A stretch of DNA of 64,000 nt from Paracoccus maritimus (GCF_025195095.1 NZ_JANAVZ010000004.1:186001-250000), one strand, 5' to 3'; shown: positions 54,505 through 63,624, counted from the first letter of the stretch. Program-made: numbers and translations. Notes: a model not told the origin generated them from the letters alone.

Positions 54505-54680
54505 CCACGATCATCAATCTGCGGCAGGCGCGCAAGCAGCGCGGTCGGATGGACAAGCGCGCCAAGGGCGACGCGAACGCCGCGAAATTCGGCGAGGCCA
54601 AGAACCAGCGTCAGGCACGCGAGGCCGAGGCAAGGCGAAACGACCGGGCCCACGACGCCCACAAGCGCGATGACGGCTGA
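54501..54680 (+). CDS. DUF4169 small basic protein
   Basis: 59 residues, strongly charged and probably helical throughout: TIINLRQARKQRGRMDKRAKG and FGEAKNQRQAREAEARRND. The pattern matches DUF4169 proteins, which are common in alphaproteobacteria and of unknown function. It starts inside the previous stop (ATGA) and overlaps the next gene by 11 bases. Confidence 0.75.
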   Translation: MTTIINLRQARKQRGRMDKRAKGDANAAKFGEAKNQRQAREAEARRNDRAHDAHKRDDG

Positions 54681-54918
54681 CCTGCCTCCGATGACGCCGC
54701 CTATCAAGCGGTCGGTCACCATCGACGGGCATCGTACGTCGGTTTCTCTGGAAGATCCGTTCTGGACGGCGCTGGGCCGCGCCGCGCGAGCCCGTGACAC
54801 GACGCGCGCGCTGCTGATCGGGCAGATCGACCATGCCCGACCCGCCAATGTCGGCCTGGCCACCGCCATCCGCCTGTTCGTTCTTGCCGATGTGCAAAAG
54901 TCCGGGCGGGACAGCTGA
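54670..54918 (+). CDS. Ribbon-helix-helix domain protein
   Basis: 82 residues of the RHH_4 kind: a beta strand KRSVTIDGHRTSVSLEDPFWTALGR and helices AARARDTTRALLIGQI and NVGLATAIRLFVLADVQK. Such proteins may bind DNA as dimers. It is the last gene in the fumC-VOC-DUF4169-RHH set, all overlapping by four to eleven bases. Confidence 0.75.
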   Translation: MTADLPPMTPPIKRSVTIDGHRTSVSLEDPFWTALGRAARARDTTRALLIGQIDHARPANVGLATAIRLFVLADVQKSGRDS

Positions 54919-54968
54919 ATGACACGCCGTAACCAGCCTGACCGCCACGCCTGAAGCCCCGAGGAAGC

Positions 54969-55418
54969 ATGTCCCCACGAAAGACCCCGCACAGCCGCGA
55001 CGCCTATGCCATATTCCAGCCGATGCAGACCCGCTGGAACGACAACGACCAGTTCGGACATCTTTATAACGCGACATATATCGCGCTTTTCGACGAAGCG
55101 ATGAACATGACTTTGATGGGGATGGGCCTGCTTGACCATCGCGGGCCAGGTCCGATCCAGGTCGTGGTCGAAAATGGCTGCACCTATTTCCGCGAGGTTG
55201 CCCATCCGGATCGCCTGCAGATCGGGCTGCGGGTCGAGGCGCTTGGCAACAGCTCGATCCGCATCGAACTGGGGATGTTTCGCGAAATGGATCAGGCCGA
55301 ATCCGCGCGCGCCTTTTTCGTTCTGGTGACCGTGGACAACGACACCCGCAGACCCATCCCGACCCCCGCGCCGCAGCTTGATGCGTTCCGGTCCCTGCAG
55401 GCCACCCCGCAGAGCTGA
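54969..55418 (+). CDS. Acyl-CoA thioesterase (4HBT hotdog)
   Basis: 149 residues with the 4-hydroxybenzoyl-CoA thioesterase motif TRWNDNDQFGHLYNATYIALFDEA, in which the Asp is the catalytic residue. Then VVVENGCTYFREVAHPDRLQI and the hydrophobic core of the hotdog fold follow. The substrate is unknown. It starts 50 bases after the RHH gene, with GAGGAAGC upstream. Confidence 0.85.
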   Translation: MSPRKTPHSRDAYAIFQPMQTRWNDNDQFGHLYNATYIALFDEAMNMTLMGMGLLDHRGPGPIQVVVENGCTYFREVAHPDRLQIGLRVEALGNSSIRIELGMFREMDQAESARAFFVLVTVDNDTRRPIPTPAPQLDAFRSLQATPQS

Positions 55419-55514
55419 CGTCATCGCGACCGCTGAAACCTGCCTGGCTTGCCCACGTTATGCGTTAGACTGACGCAAAAGGCACCCTGCCCCACCTGAC
55501 ACCACGGATATGGC

Positions 55515-56393
55515 ATGACCAGCAAACCCAAAGCGAAGAAGATGGTGAAATCCGCAGGCATCGCGCCCGAGACGACCGGGATCGACGCCTTGCGGCGCCT
55601 GTTGCGCGAGGGTGCTGCGATCTACGAGGCGCGCCGTGTTGGCATTCTGGAATCGGACGATCCCGAGCATGTCCATCAGGCAAGGGTTGCGCTGCGGCGA
55701 TTGCGGTCGCTGGTTCGCGGCTTTTCAGACATGCTGACCCGCAAGAGCGCGGATCGGCTGAGCGATCTTTTGAAGTCCCGATTTCAGGCGTTGGGGCCGC
55801 TGCGCGACGCCGACGTACACGCCGAGGCGCTAAGCCAGACCGACCACGCCGAGGCGGCGTCCAGGGAAGCCGCCAGTCTGCGTGCTGATATTCGTGAACA
55901 ACTTTCGTCAGACAAGGCGCTGTCCCTGAAGACCGAGATCGAAGCGCTGCTGCACGATACCAACGCTGTGATGCGTGGCGCGCGGCGCCAGCGTCTTGCC
56001 GCGTCGCCGGTGGGCGTAATGGCGTCGCGCGCGTTACAGACCGCATGGACCGAGCTTCTGTCCTTCGGCCCCGACCTGCGCCGCCTGCCGCGCGGCGAAT
56101 TGCACGAATTCCGCAAGCGGGCCAAGGACATGCGCTATCTTTCCGAATTTTTTGGCCCAGTCTTCAACGATGATCCGAAGACCATGTCGAAAAGGATGGC
56201 CGGCATGCAGGACGCACTGGGCATCGTGAACGATATCGACACGATGCGCGCCGCCGAGGCGTCAAACGAGACCGCCCCGGGTCTGCCGCCAGACGCCGAC
56301 CAGATCGAAGCCGACGCTTTGCGCACTGCCCAGAAGGCTTGGAAGAAGCTGCGGCAGATCCCGCCATGGTGGACGGGTGCGCCTCTCTCCTGA
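55515..56393 (+). CDS. CHAD-domain protein (polyphosphate-associated helical bundle)
   Basis: 292 residues, helical. Conserved His and basic pairs of CHAD domains: HVHQARVALRRLRSLVRGF, LGPLRDADVHAEAL and HEFRKRAKDMRYLSEFF. CHAD domains bind polyphosphate granules or phosphate-rich polymers. The N-terminal 25 residues are basic (SKPKAKKMVKSAG). There is no accompanying CYTH domain in this protein or beside it. It converges on the acyl-CoA ligase gene. Confidence 0.85.
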   Translation: MTSKPKAKKMVKSAGIAPETTGIDALRRLLREGAAIYEARRVGILESDDPEHVHQARVALRRLRSLVRGFSDMLTRKSADRLSDLLKSRFQALGPLRDADVHAEALSQTDHAEAASREAASLRADIREQLSSDKALSLKTEIEALLHDTNAVMRGARRQRLAASPVGVMASRALQTAWTELLSFGPDLRRLPRGELHEFRKRAKDMRYLSEFFGPVFNDDPKTMSKRMAGMQDALGIVNDIDTMRAAEASNETAPGLPPDADQIEADALRTAQKAWKKLRQIPPWWTGAPLS

Positions 56394-56416
56394 GCCGCGA
56401 GCCAGCCTGGCGAAGA

Positions 56417-58039
56417 CTATGGCATCACATGGTCGCGAAACTGTTCGCGCAGCTTCAGCTTGCTGACCTTGCCTGTCGCTGTCAGTGGCAGTTCGTCCAC
56501 GAAAACCAGATCATCGGGCAATTGCCACTGGGCCAGATGCGGGGAAAGAACTTCATGGATTTCGCTTAGGTTAGGCCGATCGTCAGCGTTTGCGGGTTTG
56601 ACGATCATCAGCGGACGCTCGCCCCATTTCGGGTGCGGCATGGCGATGACCGCGCATTGCGCAACCTTTGGATGGGCCAGCGCGCAATTCTCGACATCGA
56701 TCGAACTGATCCATTCGCCACCCGACTTGATCAGATCCTTCGCCCGGTCGCGCAAGGTCAGATATCCGTCGGGACTGATCGAGGCGATATCGCCGGTGGC
56801 GAACCAGCCCTCGGCGTCGATCACCTTCCGACTGGCTTCTTCATTGTTGAAATATCCGCTGGCGATGGTGTTTCCACGAACGAACAACTGCCCCATCGCG
56901 TTGCCGTCATGGGGCTGTCGCTGTCCGGCATCGTCCACGATCTTCATCTCGACGCCAAAGACCCGACGCCCCTGCGTAGCCTTCAGCGCCATGCGCGCCT
57001 CGAAGGGCTCGGCGCGGCTGCTGACGGGTAAGGACCCGTGGCTTCCAAGCGGCGAAGTTTCCGTCATGCCCCAGGCGTGATTCACCTCGATGCCCAGTTG
57101 CTCGAAACCTTCGGTCAGGCTGCGTGGCATCGCACTGCCGCCGACGACGATATGGCGCAGCGCGTCGGGCTTGGCGCCGCGGCGACGGATTTCGGCGTAA
57201 AGCCCTTGCCAGATCGTCGGCACGCCCCAGGCGCTTTCGACCGCTTCGTCTTCGCAAAGCTGCCACAGGCTGGATCCGTCCAACTGCGGCCCCGGCATCA
57301 CCAGCGACGCGCCCATCAACGGCCCGGCGAATGGCAGCCCCCAGGCGTTGACGTGAAACAGCGGCACCACCGGCAGGATGCGCGGCTGCGGTCCAAGATC
57401 GGCGGACAGGCAGACCACAACGCTCATCGCGTGCAGCATGTTGGACCGATGGGAATACAACGTGCCCTTGGGATCACCCGTCGTGCCCGACGTGTAGCAC
57501 AGCCCCGATGCCGTGGTTTCGGGAAACTCGGGCCAGTCCCGGTCCGAGGGCTGCCCCAGCAGAAGATCTTCGTAGCACAGCGCATCAAGGCTGTTTTCCG
57601 GCATGTTGGCCCGATCGGTCATCAGCACATAGCGCATTTGCGGCAACCGATCCTTCAGCCGCTCGACTATCGGCAGGAAGGTCAGGTCCAGAAACAGCAC
57701 CTTGTCGCCCGCGTGGTGGGCAATGAAGATCAGTTGTTCGGCCGACAGGCGCGGATTGATCGTGTGGCAGATCGCGCCAATGCCCGGTGCCGCATAATAT
57801 ATCTCGAAATGCCGATAGCCGTTCCACGCCAAGGTCGCCACGCGGTCGCCCGCGCCAATGCCCATCTGCTGCAACGCGAAGGATAGCTGGACCGCCCGCT
57901 TCCTTGCGGCACCGTAAGTCTGTCTGTGCAGATCTCCCTCGACCCGCCGCGATACGATCTCGGCGTCGGGAAAGCTGTCGGCGGCATAGTCCAGAAGCCC
58001 GCTCTGGATCAGCGGGCGATGCATCATCAGGCCGTCCAT
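56417..58039 (-). CDS. AMP-forming fatty acyl-CoA ligase
   Basis: 540 residues of the ANL superfamily: CYTSGTTGDPKGTLYSHRS (ATP/AMP-binding P-loop), VVPLFHVNAWGLPFAG, VNHAWGMTETSPLGS, EGWFATGDIA, RAKDLIKSGGEWISS and the catalytic Lys in PLTATGKVSKLKL. The closest known kind is medium- to long-chain acyl-CoA synthetase of the AlkK type. It activates free fatty acids for oxidation or lipid synthesis. The PaaI-type thioesterase is encoded just upstream on the same strand. Confidence 0.88.
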   Translation of the reverse strand: MDGLMMHRPLIQSGLLDYAADSFPDAEIVSRRVEGDLHRQTYGAARKRAVQLSFALQQMGIGAGDRVATLAWNGYRHFEIYYAAPGIGAICHTINPRLSAEQLIFIAHHAGDKVLFLDLTFLPIVERLKDRLPQMRYVLMTDRANMPENSLDALCYEDLLLGQPSDRDWPEFPETTASGLCYTSGTTGDPKGTLYSHRSNMLHAMSVVVCLSADLGPQPRILPVVPLFHVNAWGLPFAGPLMGASLVMPGPQLDGSSLWQLCEDEAVESAWGVPTIWQGLYAEIRRRGAKPDALRHIVVGGSAMPRSLTEGFEQLGIEVNHAWGMTETSPLGSHGSLPVSSRAEPFEARMALKATQGRRVFGVEMKIVDDAGQRQPHDGNAMGQLFVRGNTIASGYFNNEEASRKVIDAEGWFATGDIASISPDGYLTLRDRAKDLIKSGGEWISSIDVENCALAHPKVAQCAVIAMPHPKWGERPLMIVKPANADDRPNLSEIHEVLSPHLAQWQLPDDLVFVDELPLTATGKVSKLKLREQFRDHVMP

Positions 58040-58105
58040 CCGTCCTGTCCTCCCTTGGTTCGGAACAGATTGCAGCCAGCGCCCGCGCGGATCAAGCGAC
58101 GGCTT

Positions 58106-58492
58106 TCAGCGGTGTGTGCCCAGATGGGTCGAGGTCAGATCCAGCAGAACCTTGCCGCTTTCGTCGGTCACTTGGGTCCGTACGGTCGAGACGCGCCGCC
58201 CCCGACGCAGCCAGACGGCCCGCGCAGCAAGGCTGCCATGCTTCTGATTGGCCAGAAGCTGCGCGTTCAGCGTGATGGCCACCGGAAAGCTGTCCATGCC
58301 TTCGGTGACCTGTTCGCCCCCCATGACAAGATTGGTTGCCACGACGTCTGCAAACCACATCAATGCACCGGCGTGGACCGTGCCGACAGGGTTCAACATA
58401 CCTGGACCGATCTGCATCTCGCCCTGCGCCTCGGTCTCGGATACACCAGTAACGTCGAACTCGACCTGTCCGGTCAAGGTGCGGTTGGCCAT
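58106..58492 (-). CDS. PaaI/hotdog thioesterase
   Basis: 128 residues. The family motif is NPVGTVHAGALMWFADVVATNL, followed by ITLNAQLLANQKHGSLAARA and GRRVSTVRTQVTD. AGGAGG lies before two adjacent ATG codons; the second, at 58492, has the better spacing (five bases) and is used here. It acts on acyl-CoA of unknown chain; the neighbour on the same strand is an acyl-CoA ligase. Confidence 0.8.
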   Translation of the reverse strand: MANRTLTGQVEFDVTGVSETEAQGEMQIGPGMLNPVGTVHAGALMWFADVVATNLVMGGEQVTEGMDSFPVAITLNAQLLANQKHGSLAARAVWLRRGRRVSTVRTQVTDESGKVLLDLTSTHLGTHR

Positions 58493-58635
58493 CATGGCCT
58501 CCTGTCTGCTAACGCGCCGAGCGATAGGCCGGCGATTCCTCATAGCCCGTGTTAAACGCGATGGGACCATCCGGCGTTCCGGCCTTGCATTGGGATAATG
58601 CCGCGCAATGCGGACAGACCGGACGCCGGACCCAG

Positions 58636-59502
58636 TCAGCGGGTCAGCCGCGCGATCAGCGACGAGGTATCCCAACGTCCCCCGCCCATCACCTGCACGT
58701 CCTTGTAGAACTGATCGACCAGGGCCGTGACAGGCATCGACGCCCCCACCTCGTCGGCAGCGGCAAGGCAGATCGACAGATCCTTGCGCATCCAGTTGAC
58801 CGCAAAGCCGTGTTCGAACTGACCTGCGGCCATGGTCTTGTGGCGATTGACCATCTGCCAACTGCCCGCAGCGCCCTGGCTGATGACTTCGACCACCTTC
58901 TCGACATCCAGCCCGGCCTTCTGTGCGAAGGCCAGCGATTCGGACAGGCCCTGAACCAGCCCGGCGATGGCGATCTGATTGCACATCTTCGTCATCTGCC
59001 CGGCACCGACATCGCCCATCCGGCGGCAGATCTTGGCATAGACGTCGATAACCGGCGCAGCGCTGTCGAAATCCTGCTGATCGCCGCCACACATCACCGA
59101 AAGCTGAGCGTTTTCGGCACCGGCCTGTCCGCCCGAGATCGGCGCATCGACATAGCCTATCCCGTGTTCGCGGGCGATTGCGGCCAGTTCTCGCGTGACT
59201 GCGGCGGATACAGTGGTGTGATCGACGAAAATCGCGCCTTTCGCCATCCCCGCGAACGCGCCGTCTTCGCCAAGACAGATCGACCGAAGATCGTCGTCGT
59301 TGCCCACGCATGCCATCACAAGGTCAGCACCCGACGACGCCTCGCGCGGGGTCGGCGCCGATGCGCCGCCATGTTGGGCCGCCCAGGATTTCGCCTTTGA
59401 CTCCGTGCGGTTATAGACCGTGACATCATGCCCCGCGGCTTTCAGATGCCCGGCCATCGGATACCCCATCACCCCAAGGCCCAGAAACGCCAGTTTCGCC
59501 AT
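58636..59502 (-). CDS. 3-Hydroxyisobutyrate dehydrogenase-like beta-hydroxyacid dehydrogenase
   Basis: 288 residues. The NAD(P) motif FLGLGVMGYPMAGHL and the phosphate-contact NRT set the cofactor site; the substrate segment is YVDAPISGGQAGAENAQLSVM; the catalytic Lys lies in GQMTKMCNQIAIAG. Members oxidise 3-hydroxyisobutyrate, tartronate semialdehyde or related acids. The exact substrate is not clear without neighbours of a known pathway. Confidence 0.85.
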   Translation of the reverse strand: MAKLAFLGLGVMGYPMAGHLKAAGHDVTVYNRTESKAKSWAAQHGGASAPTPREASSGADLVMACVGNDDDLRSICLGEDGAFAGMAKGAIFVDHTTVSAAVTRELAAIAREHGIGYVDAPISGGQAGAENAQLSVMCGGDQQDFDSAAPVIDVYAKICRRMGDVGAGQMTKMCNQIAIAGLVQGLSESLAFAQKAGLDVEKVVEVISQGAAGSWQMVNRHKTMAAGQFEHGFAVNWMRKDLSICLAAADEVGASMPVTALVDQFYKDVQVMGGGRWDTSSLIARLTR

Positions 59503-59684
59503 ATTCCATCCTCCAGTGTTGCCGCGCCCCGACAGTCGCAGCGGTTGTGACCTGCGCCACCGCTCGCGCGTTGAAATGACAACGCGGCTGTCCTATGCAA
59601 CACACCACCATTCAAGCGTGCCATGGTCAAGCACCGGCACGCCCTTTCAAGGCTAGCAGCCCTGCAGATGAACGACGTCCTCTC

Positions 59685-62099
59685 ATGCTGACCCTATTCC
59701 GCTGGCTGCTTCGGCTGACCGTCGTTCTGATCGCCTTTCTGGTGCTGGCCGCGCTGCTGGCCTGGTATTTCGCCGTCCGGTCCCTGCCGGACTATGGCGC
59801 AAGTTACAGGATGGAGGGTCTGTCGGCGCCGGTCGAGATCGTCCGGTCGACCGAGAATGTCCCGCATGTCTTCGGCCAAAGCGATGCCGACATGTTCTTC
59901 GCGCTTGGCGTCGCCCACGCGCAGGACCGGCTGTTCCAAATGACCGTGCTGCGCCGCGCCGCACAGGGCCGCCTGTCGGAAATCGTTGGCGCGCGCGCCT
60001 TTGGCAGCGACAATCTGGCTCGGCGGCTGGAACTGTACCGCACTGCCTCGGCCTCGCTTGAGGCGCAGGACAGCGATACGCGCGCCGCGCTTGACGCCTA
60101 TGCCGCCGGGGTGAATCAGTGGATCGCCGAGGTGAACCAGAATGCGCTGGGACGTGGCGCACCTGAATTCTTCCTGGTTCCCGGACAGATCTCCTATTGG
60201 CAACCCGAGGATTCGCTGGCGATCCTGAAACTGTTCGCCGCCGCATCCAGCAACGCCGCAACGGAAGAGGTTCTGCGCGCGCGCCTGTCGCTGGCAGCAC
60301 CCGAACACGGAACCGAGGTGTTGGACGGCGCCAGCCTACCTGGCCTTCCGGCCTATGCGACGCTGTTTCCGGGCACCAGGCTTGGCCCGCCGCGCGCGCA
60401 AGTCGCCCCCGATCAATCCCGCGATCCGCTGGCCTTCCTGCGCCCCGGACAGGGCCTTGGTGCTAACGGCTTTGCCGCTGCGTCGGATCGCACGGCGGTC
60501 GGCGGCGCATTGCTGGCCAACGACCCGCATGTGCCGCTGACGGTGCCATCGCTGTATTATCTGGCCCGGCTGCAACTTTCCTCGGGCGGGGTGATCGGCG
60601 CGACCATTCCGGGAATTCCCGCGATCCTGTCAGGGCGCAACCCTCGGCTGGCGTGGGGCATCACCCCGGCGCCCGTCGACGATGCCGATCTGTTCATCGA
60701 AGAGCTTCAGCCGGGCAACTCGGCCCGGTATCGCGGCAGAAACGGCTGGACCGAGTTCCAGACACGGCAAGAGGTCATTCGCGTTCTGGACGGCCAGGAC
60801 CAGTCGATCACCCTGCGGCGGACCGAGAACGGGCCGCTGGTCCCCGGCTTCGATCCCGGACTGCCCGATATCACCCCAGCTGGCCATGTCGCCGCCCTGA
60901 ACTGGACCGGGCTTTCCGACACCGATCGCACCATGTCCGCGCTGATCGGTCTGATGCGCGCGCCGGACACCCAAAGCGCCAGTTCCGCGCTGGCCAAGGT
61001 CGTCGCGCCTGCCCTGACGGTAACGCTGGCCGACGAGGACGGCGTGCGGCAGATCACGGCCGGTGCCATGCCGCGCCGTGCCGAAGACCACCCGACCGGC
61101 GGGGCTCTGCCGACGCCGGGTTGGCTGGACAGCACCGGCTGGCAGGGCGCCGAGCCGGTGACCACCGACATCAGCCCGTCCGATGGCATTCTGATCGCCA
61201 CCGAGGAACGCGATGCCCCGGCGCTGCGGCGCACGCGGCTAGGCCGGTTGCTGCAGGATCGCGAGGTGCATTCGCGCGACAGCTTCATCGCCACGCAGCT
61301 GGATACGGTCAGCCCGGCGGCGCGCGCGCTGCTGCCGCCTGTCGGTGCCGATCTGTGGTTCACGGGCGAGCCCGCAGCGCCCGGCACGCCCGAGCGTCAG
61401 CGTCAGGATGCCCTGAATCTGCTGGCCGAATGGGACGGCGAAATGAGCGAGCACCTGCCCGAGCCGCTGATATATGCGGCGTGGATGCGGGCGTTGCAGG
61501 ACCGGTTGATCCGGGATGAGCTTGGGCCGCTGGCGGACGACATCACGATGCTGCAGCCGGGCTTCATCGACGCGGTGTTTCGCAACAGGGATGGCGCGGC
61601 GCGGTGGTGCGACATCGTGCAAAGCGCGCCGGTCGAGGACTGCACGACCATCGCCCGGCAGGCGCTGGACCGGGCGATCCTGGACCTGACCGAACGCTTT
61701 GGCCCGAATGTCACAAGCTGGCGATGGGGCGACGCGCATCAGGCCCGGCACCTGCATCCTGGCCTGGGCGATCTGCCGGCGCTGGGATGGATCGTCAACC
61801 TGACGCAATCCGTGTCGGGCGGGGATTTTACCATCGCGGTCAGTGGCTTGCTGGGCGGTGGTGCGGAACCTTTCGAGGCCGCGACGGGCGCGGGGTATCG
61901 CGGCGTTTATGATCTTGCCGATCCCGACAGTTCGGTCTTCATCACCTCAACCGGCCAATCCGGGCACCCGTTTTCACGCCACTATGACGACCTGGCGGGG
62001 CTGTGGCGGCGGGGCGAGTATATCGGAATGTCGCTGGACCCGGAACTGGCGCGCGCCGCGGCACTGGGCGTCACGCGGCTGATCCCGGCAGAGGAATAG
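59685..62099 (+). CDS. Penicillin-amidase-family protein without the nucleophile residue
   Basis: 804 residues from the ATG at 59685; no good ribosome site is seen, so the start is uncertain. An N-terminal hydrophobic anchor (about residues 8-30) is followed by the alpha-chain pattern PVEIVRSTENVPHVFGQSDADMFFALGVAHAQDRL. At the junction where the family has Ser-Asn (GSNxW/F), this protein has GANGF, with Ala260 encoded by GCT at 60462-60464. The rest of the beta-chain is well kept: GGALLANDPHVPL, IPGIPAILSGRNPRLAWG and TENGPLVPG. Autocleavage and acyl transfer would be lost, so a non-catalytic role is likely. Confidence 0.85.
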   Translation: MLTLFRWLLRLTVVLIAFLVLAALLAWYFAVRSLPDYGASYRMEGLSAPVEIVRSTENVPHVFGQSDADMFFALGVAHAQDRLFQMTVLRRAAQGRLSEIVGARAFGSDNLARRLELYRTASASLEAQDSDTRAALDAYAAGVNQWIAEVNQNALGRGAPEFFLVPGQISYWQPEDSLAILKLFAAASSNAATEEVLRARLSLAAPEHGTEVLDGASLPGLPAYATLFPGTRLGPPRAQVAPDQSRDPLAFLRPGQGLGANGFAAASDRTAVGGALLANDPHVPLTVPSLYYLARLQLSSGGVIGATIPGIPAILSGRNPRLAWGITPAPVDDADLFIEELQPGNSARYRGRNGWTEFQTRQEVIRVLDGQDQSITLRRTENGPLVPGFDPGLPDITPAGHVAALNWTGLSDTDRTMSALIGLMRAPDTQSASSALAKVVAPALTVTLADEDGVRQITAGAMPRRAEDHPTGGALPTPGWLDSTGWQGAEPVTTDISPSDGILIATEERDAPALRRTRLGRLLQDREVHSRDSFIATQLDTVSPAARALLPPVGADLWFTGEPAAPGTPERQRQDALNLLAEWDGEMSEHLPEPLIYAAWMRALQDRLIRDELGPLADDITMLQPGFIDAVFRNRDGAARWCDIVQSAPVEDCTTIARQALDRAILDLTERFGPNVTSWRWGDAHQARHLHPGLGDLPALGWIVNLTQSVSGGDFTIAVSGLLGGGAEPFEAATGAGYRGVYDLADPDSSVFITSTGQSGHPFSRHYDDLAGLWRRGEYIGMSLDPELARAAALGVTRLIPAEE

Positions 62100-62111
62100 C
62101 ACGGCGCAACA

Positions 62112-62125
62112 GCAACGCGCGTTGC
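62112..62125. repeat. Perfect 14-base palindrome after the penicillin-amidase gene
   Basis: GCAACGCGCGTTGC equals its reverse complement. It lies in the gap between two convergent genes. There is no T run. Confidence 0.35.
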
Positions 62126-62212
62126 ATGAGCACACGCAACAGATGCCGCGATATCTGCGGCCAGCATTTGCTGGGTTTCTGGCTGCACAGGCCGTGCACC
62201 GGGGCGGCACAA

Positions 62213-62224
62213 GCTGTGCACAGC
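62213..62224. repeat. Perfect 12-base palindrome in the convergent gap
   Basis: GCTGTGCACAGC equals its reverse complement. It is about 90 bases from the one at 62112, in the same 62100-62328 gap, which contains no gene. Confidence 0.35.
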
Positions 62225-62328
62225 CTGTACACAGCGTGCGCGCGTTGCGCGGTTTCCGACGCTGCCCGGTTTCAGCGCGCCAGCTGCAAGAAGATGCCCT
62301 CGCGCCCAGATCTCATGGCCCGCGTCCT

Positions 62329-63435
62329 CTAGGCGTCCAGCAGCGGGCGGTTCGCAGCAGCGTGGCGCGCGGCAAGGATGCGTCCCTGGCGGCCGGTCAA
62401 GAGACGGCGGGCGGCCTCGGGTCGGTCATCCGGGTCGCGATCCCGCAGCTCTGGGAAAATCGCATAGATCTCGTCAAGCGCGGCGCGTCCCACGGCCTTC
62501 AACGCCTGTCGGCCCGTATAGAGGCTTTCAGCCTCGGCACCGTTGGCGAAGACGACCTGATGATCGTCGAGAAGGAAATGAAAATACTCGACGTCGGGCA
62601 GATCTTCGGCGGTCTCGATCCCGGCAATCGACAGCAGTTGCTTGGCCGCCACCAGAACTTCGTCCGTGCCGAACAGATCCTGTGCAAGTCGCGACCGGAC
62701 CAGAACGCGGTGCTGCGGCGACACGAGCAGATCCTGAGAGGGACATCCTTCGCCCAAGGCGCCTGCGCGAATCCTGATCGGCCGCAGATTTGGGAACGCA
62801 TTCAGCGTGGCAGCTGACAGGCGCTGGCTGCCGATCCAGCGCACGGGTCTAAGCCCCGCATCGCGCGTCATGATCAGGTCGCCCCCGCCCAGGACCTGGA
62901 CGGCAACCTGGCCCTGATCGGTCATGATCTGCGTATCGCGGGCAAAACAGACTACAAGCGCACCCAAATCGTCGTGCGGGTACGCGTTGTTGTTGCTGGT
63001 GATGCCCTGAATCGTCAGGTCGGTGTCAGCGGGCGGTGGATCCCCGATGAAAATCAGGTAATACCCGTTCTCGCCCGTGCCGATAGTGTTATTTCCGTTG
63101 AGATCGACATCAATCACACCAATCTGGTAGGACTGCGTTCCATCGGTGACGCCGAAGACATAGTCAATGATCGTCGGACGTGCCGTGCCCGCGACCTCGG
63201 TGGACTGCTGACCAGTCGCGCCAATCCGTTCGTTAGGCGAAACCTCTTCGTTGGTCGGATCGCCATTGTAATTCGTCGCAGTATCGCTTTGTTCGCGGAC
63301 CGTGTGGGTGAACTGCGATCCGGTCCATCGGAATGTCTGGCCGACACCGGGTCCTGCCACGAAATCGAACGCAGCACCATTCACAGTCGTCTGCGTTCCA
63401 AAAATTGTCTGACGATATGAAAACCATCTGGGCAT
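62329..63435 (-). CDS. Hint-domain (Hedgehog/intein-type) protein, copy 2
   Basis: 368 residues. A beta-rich N-terminal domain of about 160 residues without a signal peptide is unlike that of copy 1. The Hint domain begins at the cysteine in VVCFARDTQIMTDQGQ, then LGGGDLIMTRDAGLRPVRWIG, RPIRIRAGALGEGCPSQ and the block-B His in VSPQHRVLVRS. The helical tail is close to that of copy 1 (DDHQVVFANGAEAESLY and ALKAVGRAALDEIYAIFPEL). Splice-junction residues are missing here too. An AGGA lies before the ATG at 63435. Function unknown. Confidence 0.75.
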   Translation of the reverse strand: MPRWFSYRQTIFGTQTTVNGAAFDFVAGPGVGQTFRWTGSQFTHTVREQSDTATNYNGDPTNEEVSPNERIGATGQQSTEVAGTARPTIIDYVFGVTDGTQSYQIGVIDVDLNGNNTIGTGENGYYLIFIGDPPPADTDLTIQGITSNNNAYPHDDLGALVVCFARDTQIMTDQGQVAVQVLGGGDLIMTRDAGLRPVRWIGSQRLSAATLNAFPNLRPIRIRAGALGEGCPSQDLLVSPQHRVLVRSRLAQDLFGTDEVLVAAKQLLSIAGIETAEDLPDVEYFHFLLDDHQVVFANGAEAESLYTGRQALKAVGRAALDEIYAIFPELRDRDPDDRPEAARRLLTGRQGRILAARHAAANRPLLDA

Positions 63436-63578
63436 GCTGCATCCTGCAAATTAGCCGCGCGCCCGGAACCATATCCTGTCTTGCGTAAAACTCAATCTTC
63501 AGTTCGCGCAGATACACCCAATTGAGCGGGGGCAGCGAAACGGTCGGAGCGTGGCGATCGAGACACATAGCAAGAGTC

Positions 63579-63613
63579 CCTGCCTGACCAGAGCCGGGCT
63601 CCGGTCAGGCAGG
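63579..63613 (-). terminator. Long stem-loop after lpdA
   Basis: CCTGCCTGACC (63579-63589) pairs with GGTCAGGCAGG (63603-63613), with an inner GAGCC/GGCTC stem. It lies 11 bases past the lpdA stop. There is no T run on the minus strand, so it may be an RNA-stabilising or partial terminator hairpin. Confidence 0.5.
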
Positions 63614-63624
63614 CCCGTTGGTGC

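Noticed and set aside
58496-59311. Extension of the thioesterase frame upstream through the dehydrogenase gene
   Set aside because: AGGAGG and the adjacent ATG pair set the real start; the upstream part is an out-of-frame reading of the dehydrogenase gene.
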